Assembly: GCA_032207245.1 (NCBI GenBank)
Contig: CM063506.1
Location: 17,831,682 to 17,895,681 of the forward strand
Reading direction: 5' to 3'
Length of the DNA stretch: 64,000 nt
Origin: Pardosa pseudoannulata
Lineage: Eukaryota; Arthropoda; Arachnida; Araneae; Lycosidae
Shown here one piece after another: positions 9,882 to 21,750 of this stretch. The translations under genes and the position numbers were made by a program. The notes beneath the pieces are model-generated. The model saw only the letters and a program-made list of their open reading frames with translations, searched no databases and was not told the origin of the DNA. Numbering within the stretch: position 1 is the stretch's first letter; every line of letters starts with the position of its first letter.

Positions 9882-11086
9882 CATTGTCTACCAATAAGTA
9901 TTTGGACACCTGTGATAGAAAAGAAAAACTAACTGTATTCCAAATCAATAGTTGGTAGAGCCTCCACGAGAGGCAATTACTGCTTGAACCCTCCCGGGCT
10001 TACTTTCCACAAGTCTTTGTATTACAGCTTCCACTTTGTATTGTCTTCCACTCGGCTTGGAGTAGACATACAAGTTCCTTCATCGATTTTGGACAGGTAG
10101 TGCACCCCTTAATTCGGCGAACCAACTCGTCCCAGAGGTTCTCCTCGATAGGGTTCAGGTCTGGACAGGCCAGTCCATTCGATGAATTTCATTGGCACTA
10201 TACCAAGCCTTGGTTAACCTCGAAACATAACAACTGGCATTGTCGTCCTGAAAGTAACGGGTCCAACCCGTAAAACTGCTACAACGTAGGAAGCACAGTC
10301 ACCCAAAATAGTGCAGTAGGCATCGGTATTGAGCTTACCATGAATGGGGACCAAGGGTTTCAATCCATAACAGGAGAAACACCCCCAGATCATAATTCCA
10401 CCTCCGCTGAACTTTACTGTTGGCACAATGCATTTTGGCAGACGTTCTCCAGGCAGATGGCAGACTCAGCCGTCCGAACGGTAAAGGGTGAACCTTGATT
10501 CGTCACTCCAAAGAACCCGTTTCCACTGATCTACGGTCCAATTTCGATGTGCTTTGCACCACATTAACCGAGCAGCTCGGTTGGACTTTGTGATCAAAGG
10601 CTTATGGGCAGTAGCCCGACCATGAAAACCAAGCAGATGTGCTTCCTTACGGATGTTATTCATTGAAACAATACTCCTGGATGCCTGTTGAAACTCCTCG
10701 CGGATGAGGGACATCGGTTGGGTGCGGTTCTTCCGAATTTCTCTGGACAGCACTCGTCGGTCTCTATCTCCCAGTTTCGTTGGTCTGCCGACTCGGGGCA
10801 CATTCCGACAATCACAGCTCACCTTCCACTTCTTAATCACATAAGCCACTGTCTATTTTGGGTACTTCAGATCCCTAGATATGTCCCTTAACTATCAGCC
10901 ACATCTGTGATACCCGATAATTATACCTTTCTCGAAATCAGAGAGCTTCGAACTGCGCGGCATCTTGCATGCGACTAATGTGGATACTGTTTCCTACACG
11001 ATGTGTAGAGGCGAAGATCGTGACGTACCTCAGGGCCGCATATATCGTCATTTGCATAGGTGTCCAAATATTATTGGTAGACAGTG
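9882..11086 (-). mobile_element. Complete Tc1-like DNA transposon, 1,205 bp, with TIRs and TA duplication
   Basis: The left end (9882-9914) and the inverted right end (11055-11086) match over about 33 bp, for example GTCTACCAATAAGTATTTGG against GTCTACCAATAATATTTGG. Both ends are flanked by TA (9880-9881 and 11087-11088), the Tc1/mariner target. One broken transposase gene fills the element on the minus strand. Apart from a few disruptions the termini look well preserved. Confidence 0.92.
9950..10963 (-). pseudogene. Tc1-like transposase pseudogene inside 9882-11086
   Basis: The start is ATG at 10963-10961 (MPRSSKLSDFEKGIIIGYHRCG), soon followed by a stop. The open core at 10849-10466 reads VPRVGRPTKLGDRDRRVLSR (GRP motif between the two DNA-binding helices) and later WSDESRFTLYRSDG, containing the first catalytic Asp. 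The continuation [15 protein letters not shown] lies at 10426-10214. A region with FRTTMPV and GLSRPEPYRGEP-like text is frame-disrupted in the last third, where the remaining DDE residues should be. At least three lesions make it inactive. Confidence 0.85.
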
Positions 11087-11088
11087 TA

Positions 11089-11803
11089 TTACCATACCAT
11101 TTTTGATATTGCCATAAACGCATTAAGAGGTATAAATTATTTTAATTGACAATCGTCTTACAAAAAGTTGTTTATACTGAAGAGAATATAGGATGTTACT
11201 CTTTGACAAAACTGGTCCATTTCATTTTAAATAGTAAGTTTCTGGAATATTGTATATGAATGGTGATGTTCCTGAAATAGAAAAACTCTTTCGCAACTAT
11301 AAATGATACGCATAAAAAACGACCGATTTAAATTCTTTACTATGATGTTCGAATTTTATTTGAGCTTTGTTTAAATAAAATTAATTTTTAAAAAACTTCT
11401 AATATTTATATTTAACATTTGTAAGTAAGATATTCTCTGTTCAGCCAAAGTGTTCCTTTGCCTCACCAGTAAAAGTTACACTTGTGTTTACAGGGGTCGG
11501 AAACGACGAATTAAAAATTTAGCGGCATACCAAGTACTAAGTATAAACTTGTCACTCAACCTGTCCATTAAAATAAAATCTGAGAATGCAGTTTTCCTAT
11601 TCAATTTGTTACGAAAGAGGTCAAAATATTAATTATCTTGTAAACAATGTTTATGTCCAAAATAGAAGAGTAACTTTTTATTGATGAGACAACCACTACA
11701 TGAGCATTATGGTTTACATTTTGCTACAAGAGAGCTAATATTAGAGCAGGACAAAAATGTAAAATGCCACCCCTTATTTTACGATAATAATTATTATTAA
11801 AAA
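11089..11803. other. AT-rich intergenic stretch, nothing recognised
   Basis: A 60-codon frame (11450-11632) has no recognisable features. I see no RNA gene or repeat boundary. Confidence 0.4.
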
Positions 11804-12165
11804 TGGAGCATCGGTAGCTCAGTCGACAAAGGCGTCGGTTTCACAACTGCAGGGTTACAAATGTAGGCTAGAACCGGCCAAAGAACAGCAGTGTTTATTT
11901 ATTAAAAATCGCTGGGGCACGTGCTTGTAGTTTGCAATGTCCTTCAAGTCCCCAAACAATTCCTCTGAAGGTGGTAGGCCAAGATTTGGAGTCTTCTGCT
12001 TGGCCCCTGTTTCTAAATTACAAGTACCTACTTTCTGTGCCTGTGTTATCTCATGGGTAATATTGACCACCAATAGGGTGCTCCTATAATTAAAATGGTA
12101 AACGATTTCCGCAATTGTAGGAGCGAATGGTTAATAGACAAGTGCTCCGCGTTATTAATAAATAA
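11804..12165 (+). repeat. tRNA-derived SINE, family B, copy 1
   Basis: The head GAGCATCGGTAGCTCAGTCG carries an A-box-like tRNA motif. The B-box region is degraded. The body shares long stretches with 22480-22745 (inverse strand): CTGGGGCACGTG against CTGGGGCACATA, and TTTCTAAATTACAAGTACC against TTCTAAATTACATGGGCC. A simple TAAATAAATAAA tail closes it at about 12165. This copy keeps TTTATTAAAAATCGCTGGGG uninterrupted, where the other copy holds a piggyBac element. Confidence 0.65.
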
Positions 12166-12294
12166 ATAAAAGGAATAATTGTCGATAGATACACAAACCT
12201 ATAAAACTTGAATAGTTCTTGCTAGAAAAAAAGGCATAACAATTACACATTTATTAAAACCCCCGAAATAAACAAGACGAATCCTCTAACGTTT

Positions 12295-12450
12295 CACCGC
12301 CGAACAGTGGTCGAATGAGTATGACATTACACTTCCATTCGAGCCTCCCCGCTGGCTTGAATTCTTGTAGTCATTTGGGACTGGCATTAAGCAGTAGTTT
12401 CCGTCTTCGTTAGCCCTCATGTAGCAATAAAAGAGGCGGTAGTGTTCCCA
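12295..12450 (+). repeat. tRNA-derived SINE, family A, copy
   Basis: This is related to the intact SINE at 26248-26424. It has a degraded tRNA head (GTGGTCGAATGAGTATGAC, A-box-like), then CCGCTGGCTTGAATTCTTGT, GGCATTAAGCAGTAG and GTTAGCCCTCATG, followed by AGCAATAAAA. No target duplication is evident, so this is an old copy. Confidence 0.6.
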
Positions 12451-12727
12451 ACAAATAAATACATATCCCTTGAATCTTTAAGTATTATAAAATCAATTTC
12501 AAATTTATATCGAGTTTTTTCGTTCTCCCGTGAAATGTATAAAATACACAGACATAGGATTTTGGGGTATTTAAATAAACACTCCATTCTTATATGGTAA
12601 TTTTCTTTAGAATTGGGTAATCATCTTTAGCTTTTTAACAAAAAGTATAAAAACCAACCATCAATTTTTAGGAAATAAATCGACATGTATAAATTTTACG
12701 TTTTAATGCAGTAATTAATATATCAAT

Positions 12728-12825
12728 ATTTTTTTCACTTTGACCAGCTCAAGCCTCGAACTCACAAACTTCCAGTCGGTTATGAGTTTGGCACCTTTGC
12801 CCACTAAGCTACCGCATCTAATTTC
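12728..12825 (-). repeat. SINE head fragment (family B-like)
   Basis: On the minus strand the segment reads as a tRNA-like head (GCGGTAGCTTAGTGGGCAAA, A-box type). It continues through an anticodon-arm-like stretch and a degraded B box. It resembles the head at 23330-23425. Only the head is recognisable. Confidence 0.45.
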
Positions 12826-14289
12826 AATAAAGTATTATGGTAAAATATTTATAAATGCTCAATTACTTTTAAATGTCCTATATAAATTAAAATTTAACTT
12901 GCTTAGACTAAGTAATGTACTGTAATGTAATATTTATTTATGATTTCTCCAGGAGTTCAATTGTATAAATTCACATAACATCACAATGCGTACATTACAT
13001 AGATAAATACATAACCAAAAGATGATAAATACTTTTTTGTATATTTGTTTCTTAGAATTAAAATGTTTTTCAGGCAATATATCTTTTATTGTACGAAAAA
13101 ATTATAATTTATAATTAATGACCTAGTCTAATAATTTCAAAATATATATTGTTTATCCTAAAATCTTAAAGTTTTCTTTTTTAATTCAGTAAAGTGCCTC
13201 TATAAAAATATGTTATTAACTACTGAATTTGTTATGATATAATACAACTGTAAAAACAAATGTGTAACAATAGTTACAGAAAAATGAAAATTATACATAA
13301 AATAATGAAAACACATTAAGGCAATTATTTATTTATTTTTAATTGAGTTTATTTTTCAAAATTACTTTGAAAATTCCAAACTATAGGCAAAATAACAAAA
13401 ACTTAATATAAGAGAGAATTCTGTCTAGATTTCTTTAACAATGATTTCTTGATTTAAATAAATGCACATATTTCACGATTATGTCCAGTAGTTTCTTATT
13501 TTTAAAGCTACTAGAAAAAAACATGTACAATGCACACATATTATTCTTATGAAAATATACACAAATGATTCCTTTGCAATTATGTTAAATACTGACAAGG
13601 AAACAAAATATATTAAAAAGTAAAAAAAAAAAAAAAAAAACTGCCTTCCTATTAAAATTAAGTACAATATGGTACTTTATAAGACTTACTGCCATAAATA
13701 TTCATTGCAAAAAATACTGATTGAAATGAAAAGAAACAAAGAAAAGAAATTGTCCTTAAAAAGACAATTCACACTGTTGACACAAACCAGAAGCATACAG
13801 AAACTAAAATATTTATAATTTATATAAATATATAATGCACAATGAGATCAAAAAGTTCTGCAAGTATGAACTTTTTTTCCAATGTTTAAATTTGAAATCT
13901 GCAATTTACACATTTTTCTATGTTGTTAAAATTTTATATTGACAATTGGTACTATTAGTAACAGTTATAAGTAACTGATATTTTGGTATGTTTAGTTTTT
14001 ATACTCAGTAAAAAGACTTAAAAGATTTAACTTATTTTGCTTTAAACTTTAAAAATTTGACAAAGATTTATGACTTGGTAATTTAAGTTTTTGAGAGATG
14101 CGTATCACATTTAATGTTTTTTTTAAAACATAAATGTTTTGGTTTAATCTTGAACAGAAGTTGATGGCTAACAATTTGTATAAAAATTGAAAAGCTCCCC
14201 TAACTCTTTTTTCTCCCCTAAAGTATAGTATAATATATTACAAATTTGTACCACTAGTTATTATGATTATTATTACATTTCAACTAGAA
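12826..14289. other. AT-rich stretch downstream of the C2CD2-like gene, nothing recognised
   Basis: No coding frame or RNA gene is supportable. On the minus strand it could belong to an unusually long 3' UTR, but the sequence does not show this. Confidence 0.35.
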
Positions 14290-14997
14290 CAGCAGTTTCC
14301 AACTAGTGGCCCATAAAACTTTTATTTTAATTCATAGCTTTAAAAAACAAAACAAAACAAAAAAAAAAAAAAAACCACATTACAGAGCTTGACTTGTGAA
14401 TTCGTTCTTGCTCTATCTTCTGAGATTAGCATTAGCAGAGCTGGTGGCAGACATATGTTCATTGGTTGATGCAGGTGATCATCCACAATACTTCCTTTAA
14501 ATTATCCTTTTTAAAATTTCATTACTTTATTAATTTTTGTTTGTCTTTAACTATTTTTCTCTTTCTTGCTTTGCCAATATAAATTTAAATAAACTGCATT
14601 GTTCAGTCTTTAAAATTAAATTGTTAGGGACATCAAAGCTTTTTATATGTTTTTAATTTCATTCCTTTATGCAATTGTAAAATAGAGTTTTATTACTTGC
14701 TTTTAAAAATGCTATTTTCTATTTTGATTTTCTAATTTCTTATGTGTTTTTCTTGCATTAAAATGTATTAATAGTCATGAGCTCCAAAAATGTATATTGT
14801 AATACATGGTCTCAAATTGCTGTACACCACTAAAATGACTAAACCTTTGTTTTTTAATTAAATTATGCATATTATATTATACTGGTACCTCTGTTCTACT
14901 TGCAGAATTAAAAAAAGGCCTATTCTAAAAGTGTGGCCCACAAATATGCATAAGATTCCTAATATGGCTCTCAAGCTCATATAATTTGAAAACCCTG
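14290..14997. mobile_element. Probable hAT-type MITE, 708 bp
   Basis: The left end reads CAGCAGTTTCCAACTAGTGG and the inverted right end reads CAGGGTTTTCAAATTATATG. Both fit the CAGNNGTTNTCAA style common in hAT elements. GTGGCCCA occurs in both halves (about 14305 and 14932). The flanking 8-mers match at only about half the positions, so I rate the call moderate. No transposase frame is present. Confidence 0.45.
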
Positions 14998-15373
14998 AGT
15001 TAAGAAATTTGTAGTTAAAAAATTTTAGAAAAAAAAAAACTTAAAATGTAAATAGTAGTAGAATATGTTCTCAATTGTGATTAATAAATCACAATCAAAA
15101 TGCAACAGTCCATGGCTTAAAGTCTTAATTTCTTTAATCTTCAAATTTGATTTTTTTTTTTTTTTAAGTATGCATGACAGTTTTTATTTTCAAATAAGAG
15201 AAAAAATGACAGAAAAGCTAATAATTTTAGTTATACAGATCAAACTGCAGCTATTATCTAGAAACATGCTAATTGAGCTTATTTTGAAAGTAATAACATT
15301 TAAGTATTATTAAACATTTTAGGTAAAATAGTAGTTTAATCACAAAACTTTTTGATCACATATGTCTTTATAT

Positions 15374-15414
<41 letters not shown>

Positions 15415-18381
15415 CATATACATAAAACATAAACAAGGTAGTCTTTCCTCACTTAAAAAATCTTTTGAAAATGCAACATTTTTGCATTCTTTGTAGAAAC
15501 AGAAGTAAAAAAAATTAACTTAGTTGAGACATGTGCAAAATTCCTTGAAACTAAGCATAGGATGAAGTGAATGAGCAAAATCTTGTCACAATTAAAGATT
15601 AAGTAAAGAGAAATAGTTTAAAATTATTTTTAAAGAATTTTAGCAATGAATTTCAATTTTGAAAATCTAAGGCTTTTAAAATCATTAATTCAGCAAAAAA
15701 ATATTAGCCTTTAAATTTAATTTTTCTGTTAGCACACTTTTCGAGAGAAAAAAAAAAAAGTATAACATTTAGAGTTTGAAAACAACTAAATACTGAGCAG
15801 AATATTTCGATAAATTCAAGATTGAATTATTTGATTAAAAAATTCAAATGAATCTGGGTTTATAAAATGATGTCAACCTCAAATGTTTACATATGTTTCC
15901 ATATTTTGTTTTTATTAAAGATGAAAAATATAGATATTTTGATTCAAAATGAGCTTGACATGTTTAAATAACTCTTTTAAAAATTGGTTGTAGAATCGTT
16001 TTCTGTTTCTATCAGTCAGAATAGATTTTAAAAGGTAATGGAATTTAAATATAAAAATTACCAAACATGCATTAAAAGGGGAACGATGCACAGAAAGACA
16101 GACAGTAAAACTTTAAAAGATATAAAATATACATCAGTGTTGACATTAAACAGTAAAAGTAAATAAAATTTTCATTCAAAAAATGCATAATTCTGATTAT
16201 AGTTACAAAACTCTGAGATAAAGAGAGTGGAATAAGGGTTTGTAGCAAAGAACAGATAAGCATGCATTTGAAATTGAAAGAAAAATCTATTTTATATAAT
16301 TAGGCACATTTTTGCAATACAGATATAAACCAAATATTTTAAAACCTTGAATAAACTGTTTCACACTTAATTTGGTCACATGCAACAATCTTATATTATC
16401 TATCAATGCATTTGTTTGTGAACTGATAAACATCATATCAATCATTTTGATAAATAATCAATCATAAAGTTAAAATGTATGCTTCTTTCATACACAGCTA
16501 ATATTTTAGGAAGATACATATTAGTAAAAATATTTGATTATAAATTTTTCATATTTACAAATAAAGTCAATTTAGTAATATACCAATTTAACTCTTTTGT
16601 ACTACACCATTCACAGTTGCATGTCTACTCAAAATGATTTAATACACAATTATTTTAATTAAAACAGAAAAACTTTAACTTATTTTATGTTGTAAGACTG
16701 AAAGCTTAACTTTACAGATATTTACTAAGTGCAATTAATTACAAAAAAATATATTGCAGATGTAATTTCACATTGCAGGAATGTAACATGAATATCAGTT
16801 TCCAGTGCACCCTTAGAATATTATGCATTTCACAACATTAAGGATCTAGTTAATCCTTTGCATTTAAATTAGACTGGTAAACATAGCACAAAACCTTGAA
16901 AGCATCTACCAATAAATACAGAATAAACAACTTGTACATTAGACTAATACTTTGTATTTACTGGTAAAAAATTCAGCCATGAACTGAAAATCATTAAGAT
17001 TATCAGTTTATACATATCCATTTCTATTCCTTTTAGAAGTGATGATGCTTGGCAATGATAATAGAAAAACACGTTTCTTAAATTACAATAGCATAAAACT
17101 TGTTAAAAATCAATTTTTATGGAATGCAGAAAAGTTTTTTATTACATATAATGCTGATAAATTCATAAAGCACTTATGTTTCTCTTAACAACACTACAAT
17201 GAATACTTGTTTTATGTTTTAAAGATAGTGGATGAAAAGTTAGGCCAGTACACATAAGGACTGAGACAGTATGAAGTTAAGGTAAAAAAAGGTGTGAGGA
17301 ATTTAATAGAACAAGAAGTCATAATAAATAGCTTTAACACAGCCAATAATTACTTAGTTTTATGTTTTATAAAATACTGTATTCCCAGTTTTCATACAAC
17401 CTAAAATTTATTAACAATATTAATCTCTTAAGTTTTTTTTTTTTTCTGGAAAAACATTACAGAAACTGTATTAATCAGAGAAGCTGCAAATTTTTTACAT
17501 AACTCTTTTCCTTACAATTTTTTGAGGTAGGGGAAAATGGAAGAAATACCTACATTAATCATTTTATATTACAGATATGAAAAATAAAATCAAAGTAACT
17601 ATATTCAATAAATCATAAAACTGCAAACATAATTCTTATTGCCTTTATAAAAAAAGAAAATATTGCTTTCTTAACATAATATTTAAAATTGTGAAAAATT
17701 AACAGTTCATATAAAATTATTATTTAACAGATATGATAAAATCTTGAGAATATACCTAAAACATAACACATCTTAAAACAATTTCAATTATGTAAATAAG
17801 TACTTTATTTTATTAACAATCAATTCTATAAAAATACAGGAACATACATAACATTATACTAAACAACACATTAACACACAGTGGCGATTGTCAACAATAT
17901 TGTAATAAACATTAAAATCATAGGAACAAAAATAGTACTAATAATTTCAAACACAACTAAATCATATAATGAGACATGAATGATTAATAGATACTGTAAT
18001 TGTCTAAAGCACAATGAAAGTTCTTTTTTTCAACAGTTAGTGACTTTTAAAAGCTTAACTACAATGGGTTACCAGACTCTAACTACGATGATAATAAAGC
18101 TCTTGCTTCTGGCTTTTTCATTTGCACAGATTTATTGAAAATTGACAAAGCATTTATAAGAGCAATGATGAAAATTATCACAAAATATTCATGAATTAAT
18201 TCCTAAAAATTACGAAAAAAAAATACTGGACCAATTCTTCTAACAGAGATATCTTTAACAATACATTTTTTCTCTCACATATACCAACACTAAAACCTGC
18301 ATCAAGGTTAGTCCTCTAGAAATATTAATTCTTATTTTCACACATCAGATCCTATCTAAACATTTCTATATTACACAATGT
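14998..18381. other. AT-rich stretch 3' of the C2CD2-like gene; (AC)n at 15376-15412
   Basis: It contains an uninterrupted (AC)n tract at 15376-15412 and scattered short A/T runs. Several AATAAA motifs exist on the minus strand, but none can be singled out as the gene's polyadenylation site. I see nothing else. Confidence 0.4.
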
Positions 18382-18694
18382 AATAAATAGATGATGTAAG
18401 CCACTTGAAGATAATTATGCCAAGCCAATAAGCAACAATTCATAAGCACATCATGAGTGTTTTACACACAAACTGGTAACCCTCTGATAAAGAAACAGTA
18501 TACAACAGATAAATTTATTTGAACTTTTGAAAATACATTTTACATTGCTCAAGTAAGTACTTTTATGAAAGACTTGGGAAAAAGTTCAGCATCTACAGTG
18601 TAAAAAGCTTTATTTGGAAGTTGATGCCTAATTCTTCGAATTTGATGGAAAAAATTATATTGATTTTGGTGTAGCTCCCTTGGGGTCATGTACA
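18382..18694 (-). repeat. Local duplication, copy A (terminal exon plus 3' flank)
   Basis: It aligns with 19551-19834 over nearly its whole length, with scattered substitutions and two small indels (one of 15-20 bases). It includes the last codons and stop of the gene and the downstream sequence, with an AATAAA-type signal on the minus strand at 18614-18609. The similarity stops almost exactly at the splice acceptor of exon 22. Confidence 0.85.
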
Positions 18695-18700
18695 TATTCA
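18655..18700 (-). CDS. C2CD2: C2CD2-like exon 22: terminal exon with stop
   Basis: After acceptor GTTTTTTTAG the exon reads EYVHDPKGATPKSI and stop (18657-18655). A longer open frame (MYMTPRELHQNQY) exists in another phase, but the chosen frame fits exon 21. It is also preserved, including the stop, in the duplicated copy at 19796-19833 (VHDSKGATPKSL). Confidence 0.75.
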
Positions 18701-21665
18701 CTAAAAAAACAAAGATTTAAAAAATTAGCTGTACAGGTATATTACATAAAATGTCTAAAATAACAGAAACCAAATTTTTAATTAGTCCTCATTTTAAACA
18801 ATAACACTTTTATCGCTGAAATTGAAATTTGTTATTGTTTGACTTTGTAGTAAACTGCAAAATAAAACATATATTCTAAATTAAAAGCATTAAATAATTA
18901 TAATAAATGATAAAAAAAATGTTGAGTCACACTGACAATACTTTTATATTTACAGAATTGTTTGAGTACAAAGTCCAAATAAAGAAAAATGCTATTCCTC
19001 TGTCTTTAGTTTGATGGTATGGTAAAATTTTAGCAATCAAATTATCTCAGACACAAATATATTTTAAAAAATTAAATAAAAATTACATAAATCTTGTCTA
19101 TAAATCAAACTTATTGAACTATACAAACTTAAACAGCTAATCATACTAATAATATTAAACTGTAAGCAACACAAAATTAATACTTTTGTAGTGTTCAATT
19201 CTATCAACACTTGCACCAAGCAAAAATATTAAAAACTGATATTAATAATAAAATTAAAGATCACTGTTTTATACTTAGGTTTAAAAATAATTAAAATTAT
19301 TCAAGATACAGAAATATGATACAAAATAAGTAGAATAAAGCAAATTATACATACACTTCCATAGAATTTATGGAACTATTTGAACAATAATTTTCAACTT
19401 TAACATGGCAACTTTTATGGCACTGAAGGTTACAGCCTAGAAAGAAATTAAAACATTTTTTAAACAGAACCATCTATAGCCGTAATAATTATTAGATAAA
19501 GAATTTTGAAACCATCTGTTTCTTTTAATAAAAATAATTTTAAAGTAAAATTAATAAATTGATGATGTAAGCCATTTGAATATAATTATGTCAAGACAAT
19601 AAGCAACAATTCAGCAAACATCATGAGTGTTTTACACACAAACTGGTAAAGAAATAGTATATAATAGATAAATTTAAATACATTTTACATAACTCAAGTC
19701 AGTACTTTTATGAAAGACTTGAGAAAAAGCTTAGCATCTACAGTGTAAAAAGCTTTATTTGGGAGTTAATGCCTAATTCTTTAAATTTGATGTTATTATA
19801 GTGATTTTGGTGTAGCTCCCTTGGAGTCATGTACTCCATGAAATGAAGTACTGCAGTTGTGCTTTATCTTGCTATTCACCTTTAACTGTAGCAATTGAAG
19901 TGCACTGCCACAAACAAATAAATTTGCATACCTCGACATTCATAACCTTGTTTTCCAGGTCTTCTTGTTAAATACTTTTGACACACTTTGCATACAGTGG
20001 ACCTATAACCAAAAGAGAAGGTCAAAAACATTGTCTAATTTAAACCCGAAAAGGGTTTAAAATAACAGGTTTGTACTGTAATTATATTACTAAACAAAGA
20101 GAACAATTTAGACTGATAACAATTTTCTCCTACCTTACAAGAATTTTAAATATTATTATAATAATAATAAATTCATAAAACATTAAAAAAGTTTTTATGT
20201 GGTTCTTGGAAAAATGATGTAATTTGAATAATATAGTGTGTGATATCAAGAGAAATGAGGATGGACTATTTCATTTATATCATTACTGCAAAGTGTTTTA
20301 CTATTTAATGTACCACTATCTTAATAAAGCAAAAAAGCAAATGATTTGCTGTGGTTTAGCATGCAAAAAACTTGTATATGTAATAATAATAGAAAGTTTA
20401 TCTTTACTTATGGTTACATATTTCTAATCTACCCCTCTTTTTAATATAAATACATGTGAACATTTCAAGATTATTCAAAACAAAGTTCTAGTTCTAAGTT
20501 TTATACTGCTGTTTTTCTTGAGAAAAAATCAAGCCACATTAACTGACAAAAATTACAGATGCCTAGGTAACCTTGTGAATGACTTATAGCCTTAAAAATA
20601 AATTTTATCACTAAGTCATCTAATATAGCTGTAAGATAATGTTGTCACAAAGCATATCAATACTTTAGTTGCTTTGTTTATAAATCTTGCCAATTTCTTA
20701 ATTCACAGATAAAACTAAATGTTTTTGAAAATAAATGTTTAAGAAATAATATATTATTTTCTCCTTAGCAACATTCCTGAAAATGAAATGCTCTTGTAGA
20801 GAACTACATTAAAAACAATTGATGACAAAATAAAAATCAAAAGATGACACTTTACTGGTCATGCTCTACAAATGATGATCAATAAAATAACAAGCATAGG
20901 CTTTAGTTGGCCATTAAATAGAAATTGTAAACAAGGTCATCCCTGACCGACTTGACATTGAATAACGAAAAAGAACAGAAACAAGGATAGATGGAAGAAT
21001 TGCAGAGGATAGAAGGAGAAGATGAAAAGTTAGATTGAAAGCCTTATTCATTTTCAACCTGTGGATTCTGTATTTTTAAACATCAAATTATCAGAATAGA
21101 TCACAGAAGATATGAAGAACATATAAAATCAATGACATAATCATTGACATAAGTATAAGCAATCATAGGTTAAGCTTAAAATTGGCAAAGAAATTAAATA
21201 ACAAAAATACATTTTAATTCACAAATTTTGCTATAAGAAATTGTTGCTGATCTATTTATGATATACTGTTAATATAACTGAAAGAATATCTAAAATAAAA
21301 ATGTGATGTAAAAGTAAACCAAAACTATGTTCAAGAAGATCTCATTATACATTGCTACACTTTCACATTAAACAAAAAATCGATTGAATAATGTCTTAAT
21401 TTGAAAGCCCATACAACCTGGACTTTTCATCAAATTTGGGGATATTGCTCTCATGTTCATATCTTTGAAAAATGATAAAAACTTTAAAATTGACAATAAT
21501 AGTACAAGATTAATTACAATATTGATGATGTTTATTATACTAATCATTTCTTCTCTGACATAAAAATTACTCTGGAAAATTAAAATAAATAAACATTTTG
21601 CAGTAAAGTACATTTTCCAAGTGGGCTCACTTTAAAAGATCCACTCAGGTTATTTTCAAATTAGC

Positions 21666-21699
<34 letters not shown>

Positions 21700-21711
21700 A
21701 AACTTAAAACT

Positions 21712-21750
<39 letters not shown>

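Noticed and set aside
18556..18700. Longer open frame across exon 22 (MYMTPRELHQNQY...)
   Set aside because: It is out of phase with exon 21 and is broken by a frameshift and stops in the duplicated copy. The shorter frame ending KGATPKSI fits both.
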